Shown: positions 1 through 4,664 of the stretch, piece after piece
Numbering within the stretch: the stretch's first letter is position 1
Layout: each line of letters begins with the position of its first letter
Assembly: GCA_026394915.1 (NCBI GenBank)
Contig: JAPLZS010000130.1
Span: 1 to 5,071, forward strand
DNA from: Candidatus Woesearchaeota archaeon
GTDB taxonomy: Archaea > Nanobdellota > Nanobdellia > Woesearchaeales > UBA12501
Length of the DNA: 5,071 bases
Direction of reading: 5' to 3'
Notes under the pieces: generated by a model
What the model was told of the DNA's origin: nothing
The model's database searches: none
Seen by the model: the letters and a program-made list of their open reading frames with translations, nothing else
Program-made: the position numbers and the translations under genes

Positions 1-669
1 ACTCAGTACGGCAATAAAGAACAGGCCAAAAAGGATGCAGACCAGGCTCTTGAGCTATACACAGAGATGGGCCATCTTGAGAAAATGGCGCGTGCACTCT
101 CATTAAGATGTGCAGCAAATGCCAAGAAAGGTGATACTCAGAGCATTAAGCAGGCATACACTGATATGGAAGAGACATTAAGACTGACAGATTCTATACT
201 CACTGAAGGAAATAACACAGAAGGTGGAAATTATACATCTCATGGTGGCTGGACATATTCGCTGAGGAAGATTCTTGTGCACAGGATCAACGCGCTACAG
301 GGTGGCGGAGATGCAATGATTGTTGAAGGACTGCATGAGAATGCTCTGGACAAGTACCAGAAGGCGATTGACACTCTAAAACTTATGGGAAATATCCCTC
401 ATGAAGAAGAGGACAAAGGTGCTCTTGCAGTTGCGCATCTCAGGAAAGCCCATGCTCTTTCATTGATAATGGATCATGAAAAAGAAGAAGAGTGCTATAA
501 TTGTTATATGATTTATGTCCAGGGCCTCAATAAGGGGTTAGTCCAGCCAGCTGCTGCTGATGTGCTGAAGCCATGTCGTGATGTAGTTGAAAGTTATTTG
601 ACTTCAAGGAATCTTCTTTCACCTCATTACCCATACCCTATTACACCTGGCACTGGGTTTTGGGGTTAG
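1..669 (+). CDS. TPR-like helical repeat protein, 3' part (5' end outside window)
   Basis: The reading frame is open from the first base of the window, so the gene begins upstream and only the last 222 codons plus a TAG stop are visible. An internal ATG at 67 is unlikely to be the start, because coding-like sequence in the same phase precedes it (YGNKEQAKKDADQALELY). The visible protein is almost entirely amphipathic helix. Segments such as GNKEQAKKDADQALELYTEM and ENALDKYQKAIDTLKLMG have the spacing of small and aromatic residues typical of tetratricopeptide-type repeats, and a third pair, ALAVAHLRKAHALSLIMDHEKEEECY, follows. TPR proteins are protein-protein interaction scaffolds; no catalytic motif is visible. 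The last 20 or so residues change character to a Pro/Tyr/Gly-rich tail (SPHYPYPITPGTGFWG). The gene converges on the lysyl-tRNA synthetase gene and has no obvious link to lysine metabolism. The TPR call is inferred from pattern only and the function is unknown. Confidence 0.72.
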   Translation, partial: TQYGNKEQAKKDADQALELYTEMGHLEKMARALSLRCAANAKKGDTQSIKQAYTDMEETLRLTDSILTEGNNTEGGNYTSHGGWTYSLRKILVHRINALQGGGDAMIVEGLHENALDKYQKAIDTLKLMGNIPHEEEDKGALAVAHLRKAHALSLIMDHEKEEECYNCYMIYVQGLNKGLVQPAAADVLKPCRDVVESYLTSRNLLSPHYPYPITPGTGFWG

Positions 670-687
670 AGATTAAAATATCTTATT

Positions 688-2394
688 TCAAACGCTTTCA
701 AACAGCCTGGTCGCCTTCTCGCCAAGAGTAAGCATGAAGCTTGCAAGCTGAGGGCCTCTTTCCTTGTTGAGCAGAACAAGATAAGCTATCTTGAAGAATT
801 CTTTAGGCTCAATGCCTGATTCCTGGCTTATCTCATAGAATTTATTATGAAGCTCTTTGTCATTCGAGATCTCTTTTGCTGCAGCAGCTGCCTTGTGAAG
901 GGCATTTCTCTGATTATCATTCAATTTCTCCCTGATTTCTTTGCTGGCTTCATCCTGCACTGTGAATTTTGCGTCTTCAGAGGCATACTTTTCAAGCCAA
1001 TTCTTTGCATCCCTTATCCTCTCAAGCACATGATGCTCATCAATGCCAGACAATTCTTCTGGAATGTGCTTCATCTTCCTAAGCACTTTTATTGCACCCG
1101 CTTCATTCAATCCTATCTGCAATGATGTTGCAGCAAGCACAAGAGGTATCTGTACAGGCATCTTTTTTGGTATCTCTCCGATGTGAGACAGCTCATAAAT
1201 CCTTTTCTGTTGATTATATTCTTTCTCTTCAACATCCTCTTTCCTGAAATAAACCCTCTCAGTATAATCATATCGGTCATACAGCAATATGAGGTCATTT
1301 CTTCCTTCTGGCATGAAGTCAAGCGATGTGTGCGGCCTTGTCCTGACAAGGAGGTATCTTATTATCCTCGGCGAGAGGTATTTGGATATCTCAGCAAAGC
1401 CTATGCCCATACCTTTTGAGGTGGACATCTTCTTTCCGCCCACTGTGAAGAATTCATAGCCTTTTCCTATTGTTGTCCTTGTTGACGGATATGGAGGAGG
1501 ATAATCCAATACTTCATCCGCGATTGCGATCGCCACATCCCTGCTTCCTCCTCTTGTGAAATGATCTTTTCCTGCGAACTCGCACACCACACCCATTGAG
1601 GGCCACTTTGCAGCCCACTCCACTTTCCATGGTAGTTTTCCATTGCCGTTGTATGGAGAGATCTCTCCTTCATGGCCGCAGCCTTTTGCCCAGTCAACAA
1701 GATTCTCCTCGCATTTATATCTTATCAGTTCTTTTTTCTTATCCCATGAGATTGACCTTGTTGTGGCTATCCTGCCGCACTTCTCGCATATTGGGTTGAA
1801 TGATATCTTGTCATATGGTTTGTCATAGATCCTTTCAAATATTGCTTTCACTTTATCGTGATTATCCAAGATTGTCTTTATAGCCTTGTTGAATCTTCCG
1901 CTGTCATAGCATTTTCCTGTGCTCTCTATCTCTGCATCAATGCCGAACTCTTCAAATTTCTCAACACACTGCATGAAATAATAATCAGCAAAGCTCTCGT
2001 AGCCGTCTACCGGGCTTGGCATGTTCCTGAACGGCATCCCGATGTACTTGTTCCAGGATTCTGGCAGATCCTTGTTCGGCTTGTCATATGGATCCATGTC
2101 ATCTGAGCTGAGTATGAATTTTGCTTTTAGGCCCAATGCTCTCATTGATTTTGCGATTGCATCATGTATGACCCATCCTCTGCCTGAGCCGACATGGATT
2201 ATTCCAGAAGGAGTCTTTTCATCATAGACAACATAGCTGTTCTCCTTGACAACTTTCTTCAGGACAGGATCTTTCTCTGCCCTTCCCTTGACCTCTTCAG
2301 CAATCTGGTCTGCCCAGAATAAGCTTGATTCTGATTCTGCTTCATTGCATTTATCTGCTTTCTTTGCTTCTTTTTTAATGTCTTTTTCTGCCAT
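688..2394 (-). CDS. lysK: Lysyl-tRNA synthetase, class I (archaeal type)
   Basis: Cytoplasmic enzyme that joins lysine to tRNA-Lys using ATP. The 568-residue protein has the class I hallmarks. TPSGIIHVGS (61-70) holds the HIGH-type signature and KKMSTSKG (321-328) the KMSKS-type loop. Between them lie family-typical blocks: SSDDMDPYDK (96-105), the GKLPWKVEWAAKW region (252-264) and GKDHFTRGGS (275-284). An insertion with Cys203, Cys206, Cys228 and Cys239/His241 looks like the zinc-binding knuckle seen in this family. Residues from about 370 on should form the helical anticodon-binding cage. Length fits class I LysRS (usually about 500-560). Oddities are a Lys/Glu-rich N-terminal extension of about 24 residues, and HVGSGRG where HVGNFRE is common. 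Class I LysRS is the archaeal form but also occurs in some bacteria. The start at 2394 is supported by a TATA box placed for a leaderless transcript. It lies 76 bp downstream of dapA on the same strand. The symbols lysK and lysS are both used for this gene. Confidence 0.95.
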   Translation of the reverse strand: MAEKDIKKEAKKADKCNEAESESSLFWADQIAEEVKGRAEKDPVLKKVVKENSYVVYDEKTPSGIIHVGSGRGWVIHDAIAKSMRALGLKAKFILSSDDMDPYDKPNKDLPESWNKYIGMPFRNMPSPVDGYESFADYYFMQCVEKFEEFGIDAEIESTGKCYDSGRFNKAIKTILDNHDKVKAIFERIYDKPYDKISFNPICEKCGRIATTRSISWDKKKELIRYKCEENLVDWAKGCGHEGEISPYNGNGKLPWKVEWAAKWPSMGVVCEFAGKDHFTRGGSRDVAIAIADEVLDYPPPYPSTRTTIGKGYEFFTVGGKKMSTSKGMGIGFAEISKYLSPRIIRYLLVRTRPHTSLDFMPEGRNDLILLYDRYDYTERVYFRKEDVEEKEYNQQKRIYELSHIGEIPKKMPVQIPLVLAATSLQIGLNEAGAIKVLRKMKHIPEELSGIDEHHVLERIRDAKNWLEKYASEDAKFTVQDEASKEIREKLNDNQRNALHKAAAAAKEISNDKELHNKFYEISQESGIEPKEFFKIAYLVLLNKERGPQLASFMLTLGEKATRLFESV

Positions 2395-2416
2395 TATGAG
2401 AATTAGACTATATCCC

Positions 2417-2430
2417 TATTTAAAGATTTT
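2417..2430 (-). promoter_or_regulatory. BRE/TATA core promoter of lysyl-tRNA synthetase gene
   Basis: On the minus strand the sequence reads AAAATCTTTAAATA. The purine/A-rich BRE-like part is followed by the TATA box TTTAAATA (2424 to 2417). The first T of the TATA box is exactly 30 nt before the A of the ATG at 2394. TFB/TBP-directed initiation about 26 bp from the TATA centre would therefore start the transcript at the ATG. This gives the synthetase its own leaderless transcript even though dapA lies just upstream in the same direction. Confidence 0.75.
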
Positions 2431-2470
2431 GTGGTAAGGCTTTAAGACACTATAAAATTCTGCTTGTCTA

Positions 2471-3391
2471 CTACTCATTTATTATAGGTATTTTCATTCT
2501 TTCAAGCGCTTCCTTTATGGTCTGCTTTTCTGCTCCTTCAGCAAATCCCACTGGCGCTATTGCGTATGGCTTGATCAGCCCCATCATATAAAGTGCAGTC
2601 TTGACAGAATCAGGATTGCCAGAGACAAACATTGTAGTGTTAAGTTCATGAAGCCTTAACTGAAGAGATTCTGCTTCCTGGTGATTGCCTAAACTATACA
2701 TGTTATACACATCTGCGACAAGATCAGGAACTACATTCGCTGTTACAGATATCGCTCCTTTTGCGCCCATCTCATAGAACTTAAGGTTCAGCCCATCTTC
2801 TCCTGAGAAAAGCATTAAGTCATCGCCGACTTTTTCGATTATATCTCTTGCAAGATCAAGATTGCTGTTTGCGAATTTTATTCCTACGAATTCAGGGATT
2901 CCTGCAAGCTGCAGAGGGGTATATATGCTGATTCTTCCGCCTGTCCTTGACGGGACATGGTATGCGACCAGAGGGAATCCAGGAACTTCCAGCGCAATCT
3001 GTTGATAATATAATCCTACAACATTACTTTCCTGCGGCCTGTTATAATAAGGCTCTACAAGAAGCGCACCATCTGCTCCAGCATCTCTTGCATGTCTTGT
3101 TCTCTTCATAGCTTCTTTTGTGATATTGCTTCCTGTTCCTGCAAGCACAGGCACTCTGCCATTTGCATATTCAACGACCTTTTCGATGACTCGGCCATGC
3201 ACATCATGCGACATCCCTGAGCTTTCGCCTGTTGTTCCGCAAGGCACAATGACATTTATACCTTTGCGTATGAAAAATTCTACAAGCTCTTCAAGCGCCT
3301 TATAATCAACACTTCCATTTCTATTGAAAGGTGTGATAGAAGCGACCATTGCCCCCTGAAATTTATCAGCCCCATCAATAAGATTTGCCAT
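2471..3391 (-). CDS. dapA: 4-hydroxy-tetrahydrodipicolinate synthase (dihydrodipicolinate synthase)
   Basis: Cytoplasmic Schiff-base aldolase (TIM barrel) condensing pyruvate with aspartate-4-semialdehyde, the first committed step of the diaminopimelate route to lysine. Counting from the ATG at 3391 (306 residues; family about 290-300), visible motifs are GTTGES (52-57, pyruvate carboxylate loop), AGTGSN (84-89), PYYNRP (114-119, with the intersubunit Tyr), YHVPSRTG (144-151, with proton-relay Tyr144 and substrate-binding Arg149) and GIKFANS (170-176, with Schiff-base Lys172). NPDSVK near the C-terminus is also family-typical. The PSRT motif and complete Tyr/Arg set favour DapA over N-acetylneuraminate lyase or KDG aldolase, although DapA-like aldolases are easily misassigned. 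An in-frame GTG at 3427 would add 12 residues (MIYSFLNAGDKN). I prefer 3391: it is an ATG with AGGGGAT upstream, and the GTG sits against the probable TATA box. The gene is divergent from the ACT-domain gene and shares its promoter region. Confidence 0.93.
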   Translation of the reverse strand: MANLIDGADKFQGAMVASITPFNRNGSVDYKALEELVEFFIRKGINVIVPCGTTGESSGMSHDVHGRVIEKVVEYANGRVPVLAGTGSNITKEAMKRTRHARDAGADGALLVEPYYNRPQESNVVGLYYQQIALEVPGFPLVAYHVPSRTGGRISIYTPLQLAGIPEFVGIKFANSNLDLARDIIEKVGDDLMLFSGEDGLNLKFYEMGAKGAISVTANVVPDLVADVYNMYSLGNHQEAESLQLRLHELNTTMFVSGNPDSVKTALYMMGLIKPYAIAPVGFAEGAEKQTIKEALERMKIPIINE

Positions 3392-3397
3392 ATTTTT

Positions 3398-3404
3398 ATC
3401 CCCT
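3398..3404 (-). promoter_or_regulatory. Probable ribosome binding site of dapA
   Basis: On the minus strand AGGGGAT ends 6 nt before the ATG at 3391. It resembles the archaeal Shine-Dalgarno GGTGAT/GGAGG with one mismatch. It decides the dapA start in favour of the ATG at 3391 over the upstream GTG at 3427, and it makes dapA the leadered gene among otherwise leaderless-looking neighbours. Confidence 0.55.
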
Positions 3405-3427
3405 GCGTTTAGGAATGAGTATATCAC

Positions 3428-3435
3428 TATATTAA
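3428..3435 (-). promoter_or_regulatory. Probable TATA box of dapA
   Basis: TTAATATA on the minus strand (3435 to 3428) lies 44 nt before the ATG at 3391. Initiation about 30 nt beyond its first base would fall near 3404-3406, giving a leader of roughly 13-15 nt that just contains the AGGGGAT ribosome binding site. The BRE side (3436-3440) abuts the palindrome at 3441-3456. It is weaker than the other TATA boxes in the window because the region is generally AT-rich. Confidence 0.45.
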
Positions 3436-3440
3436 CTTAA

Positions 3441-3456
3441 TGTTATTATAATAACA
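3441..3456. promoter_or_regulatory. Perfect 16-bp palindrome, candidate operator between divergent promoters
   Basis: TGTTATTATAATAACA is identical to its own reverse complement. It lies between dapA (minus) and the ACT-domain gene (plus). Exactly 5 bp separate it from the candidate dapA TATA box (3428-3435) and 5 bp from the ACT-gene TATA box (3462-3469), so it touches the BRE position of both. A dimeric regulator bound here could block TFB/TBP at both promoters, or activate from upstream. AT-rich sequence makes chance palindromes more likely, but an unbroken 16-bp match at this precise position is notable. The part TATAAT could itself be misread as a TATA element. Confidence 0.6.
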
Positions 3457-3469
3457 AAATGTTTAAATA
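3456..3469 (+). promoter_or_regulatory. BRE/TATA core promoter of the ACT-domain gene
   Basis: AAAATGTTTAAATA matches the synthetase promoter at 13 of 14 positions. The TATA box TTTAAATA occupies 3462-3469. Its first T is 23 nt before the ATG at 3485 but 32 nt before the ATG at 3494. With the usual archaeal spacing the transcript would start around 3492, favouring leaderless translation from 3494. Confidence 0.72.
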
Positions 3470-3493
3470 CTTGTTATCAATAAGATGTACAAA

Positions 3494-4147
3494 ATGCCTA
3501 CAATAAGCCACATCACTGAGAAAATAGTCAGTTCAAGGCCTCTTCTTCAGGAGGCGATAATAGAAGACATCGTCAGCTTCGGCTCTGTTGCAGAGAAGAT
3601 AAAACCAGATATAGAGAAAGAGCTCGGCAAGGAAGCCAAGCTCAGTGCAATAGTCATGGCTTTGCGAAGGATTGCAGAGAATTTGAGCGCAAGATCCCCA
3701 AAAAAGAGATTTGATTATTCCTCAGAGATCTCGATGAAGACAAACATCTGCGATATCGGGATAATCAAGACCCATGCTTTCTTCTCAAAGATGAAGAGCA
3801 TATATTCTATCGTCGATTATGAGCAGGGAGATGCCCTAAACATAATCCAGGGCAACAATGAAGTCTCAATAATAGCGAACGAGAGATATTTTGACAAGAT
3901 AAAGAAAGCCCTTGCAGGAGAGAAGATCATAAGGCAGGAGAAAAGCCTTGTCATCGTCAGCCTAAACTTCCCAAAGGAATATGTGAGCGAGCCAGGAGTG
4001 ATTGCTACAATAACCAGGAAGCTTGCATGGAATGGTGTGAATCTTATCGAGATAATATTGACTTTCAAGGAGCTGAACTGCGTCATAAACAAGAAGGATG
4101 CGACTAAGGCCTACAATGCGCTGCAGGAACTAATTGAAGGCAGCTGA
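3494..4147 (+). CDS. HTH-like/ACT-domain protein, probable amino-acid-responsive regulator
   Basis: A protein of 217 residues from the ATG at 3494 (MPTISH), or 220 from the ATG at 3485 (MYKMPT). I prefer 3494 because of TATA spacing. Using the longer numbering, residues 12-67 are helical (LLQEAIIEDIVSFGSVAEKI, then LSAIVMALRRIAENL), a layout compatible with a small helix-turn-helix. Residues about 88-141 look like a first ACT-like unit. Residues 154-217 form a clearer ACT domain: SLVIVSLNFP, then PGVIATITRKLAWNGVNLIEI and NCVINKKDATKAYNALQEL, the strand-helix-strand pattern with the Pro-Gly-Val turn seen in aspartokinase-type ACT domains. ACT domains bind amino acids allosterically. No kinase or other catalytic domain is present, so a stand-alone sensor/regulator is likely. 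Divergence from dapA around a shared palindrome suggests it controls dapA and itself, with lysine or a related amino acid as ligand. DNA binding and ligand are inference. Confidence 0.82.
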   Translation: MPTISHITEKIVSSRPLLQEAIIEDIVSFGSVAEKIKPDIEKELGKEAKLSAIVMALRRIAENLSARSPKKRFDYSSEISMKTNICDIGIIKTHAFFSKMKSIYSIVDYEQGDALNIIQGNNEVSIIANERYFDKIKKALAGEKIIRQEKSLVIVSLNFPKEYVSEPGVIATITRKLAWNGVNLIEIILTFKELNCVINKKDATKAYNALQELIEGS

Positions 4148-4180
4148 GTTCTTAATCACTATTCTCAAATAGTTAAAATA

Positions 4181-4194
4181 GAAATCTTTATAAA
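4181..4194 (+). promoter_or_regulatory. BRE/TATA core promoter of the small CxxC gene
   Basis: GAAATCTTTATAAA follows the same pattern as the promoters at 2417-2430 and 3456-3469. The TATA box TTTATAAA begins at 4187, exactly 30 nt before the A of the ATG at 4217, predicting a leaderless transcript. It would also be the promoter for the downstream mini-ORF and dapB, since no further TATA-like element precedes them in the 10-nt gap. Confidence 0.75.
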
Positions 4195-4216
4195 ATATAA
4201 GATAACCCTCTAAATT

Positions 4217-4549
4217 ATGGCAGGGGGAAATACTCAGGAATCGCATTGCGAACTTGGTTTTGATGAATCTAGATTCTTTAAAGATTTAACCCTTATTGAA
4301 CTTCTAGAATTGTATGGTCAAGGCAAAGGTGTTCCAGCTGCAAAAGATATAGTCACTTTAGAATTGACTGTAAATGGCGTGAAAAGGTTATACTGCAAAG
4401 GCCATACCTGTATCACTGAGGAAACTCTTCCTGAATTTGATCCTGATTATAAGCAGAGAGGCACAAGCATAAACGATGAAGGATTCATGGTCAATCTTCA
4501 CGGAAATCCTGTATGCTGGGGCTGCACATATCGCAAACCAAAAGAATGA
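4217..4549 (+). CDS. Small cysteine-containing protein of unknown function
   Basis: An unrecognised 110-residue protein. The ATG at 4217 is the first possible ATG after an in-frame TAA at 4211, and it sits at the predicted transcription start, so the start is well supported. An N-terminal acidic part contains one likely helix (DLTLIELLELYGQG, 23-36). It is followed by a probable strand region (DIVTLELTVNGVKRLYC, 44-60) and a loop-rich C-terminal half. Cysteines pair as Cys60-x4-Cys65 (CKGHTC, with His63) and Cys100-x2-Cys103 (CWGC), which could bind one zinc ion or an Fe-S centre. Cys11 is isolated. There is no signal peptide or membrane segment. It is the first gene of a likely operon with the mini-ORF (10-bp gap) and dapB, so a role near lysine biosynthesis is possible, but nothing in the sequence shows one. 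It lacks the acidic C-terminal tail of the LysW carrier protein. Confidence 0.75.
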   Translation: MAGGNTQESHCELGFDESRFFKDLTLIELLELYGQGKGVPAAKDIVTLELTVNGVKRLYCKGHTCITEETLPEFDPDYKQRGTSINDEGFMVNLHGNPVCWGCTYRKPKE

Positions 4550-4559
4550 AAGGCAAAAA

Positions 4560-4664
4560 ATGGAACAAGAAGAACCAGAACAAATAAGGATTTTGATCTT
4601 AGGAACAGGAAGCATGGGCGCTGAGATTGTGAGGGGGTATGAAAAATGGAGAAAACAGGAATAA
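4560..4664 (+). CDS. 34-residue ORF resembling the start of a Rossmann fold (relic or leader peptide)
   Basis: The ORF runs from an ATG 10 bp after the preceding stop to a TAA, encoding 34 residues. After a Glu/Gln-rich lead (MEQEEPEQ) it reads ILILGTGSMGAEIVRG. This is a textbook hydrophobic strand, GxGxxG dinucleotide-binding turn and start of helix A, as in ProC, homoserine dehydrogenase or DapB-type reductases. It then ends, far too short for a folded nucleotide-binding domain. Its last 19 bases overlap the start of dapB in a different frame, and the dapB ribosome binding site lies inside its codons for Val-Arg-Gly. It could be the remnant of a broken reductase gene, a translated leader coupled to dapB, or the 5' part of a frameshifted gene. 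The motif is clear; its expression is unproven. Confidence 0.45.
   Translation: MEQEEPEQIRILILGTGSMGAEIVRGYEKWRKQE
4631..4637 (+). promoter_or_regulatory. Ribosome binding site of dapB, inside the upstream mini-ORF
   Basis: GAGGGGG ends 8 nt before the ATG at 4646 and can pair with the CCUCC of the 16S rRNA 3' end. It fixes the dapB start: an in-frame TGA at 4640-4642 closes the frame upstream, so 4646 is the first available ATG. Because the site lies within the 34-codon ORF, the two are probably translated in a coupled way. Confidence 0.6.

Noticed and set aside
670..683. AGAT-N6-ATCT inverted repeat between the convergent stop codons, as a bidirectional terminator
   Set aside because: Only a 4-bp AT-rich stem with no GC and no long T run. 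It is too weak to call in an 18-bp gap.
686..703. Direct repeat TTTCAAAC around the lysyl-tRNA synthetase stop codon
   Set aside because: Two 8-base copies of low-complexity sequence within the coding end. No third copy and no mobile-element context.
847..2437. Plus-strand ORFs of 60-90 codons inside the synthetase gene
   Set aside because: They lie antisense to a fully recognisable gene, with no family resemblance and compositions typical of shadow frames.
2395..2470. Riboswitch or attenuator between dapA and the synthetase gene
   Set aside because: The 76-bp gap has no stable stem, no lysine-riboswitch-like pairing and no T-tract. The only structure I can support is the TATA promoter.
3392..3427. 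dapA start at GTG 3427
   Set aside because: It would add 12 residues not expected in the family and lies against the probable dapA TATA box. The ATG at 3391 has a ribosome binding site.
3817..4092. Minus-strand ORF of 91 codons opposite the ACT-domain gene
   Set aside because: It is antisense to recognisable ACT-domain coding sequence. The hydrophobic look comes from the complementary frame.
4217..4549. LysW-type amino-group carrier protein
   Set aside because: The cysteines are suggestive, but the acidic Glu-rich C-terminal tail that LysW needs is absent (the protein ends RKPKE), it is twice as long, and the neighbouring genes point to the diaminopimelate route.
4640..4664. Programmed frameshift joining the 34-codon ORF to dapB
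   Set aside because: A shift at GAAAAATGG is possible, but the fused protein would carry two tandem Rossmann starts, dapB has its own ribosome binding site and ATG, and no clear slippery heptamer is visible. An accidental or relic ORF is simpler.
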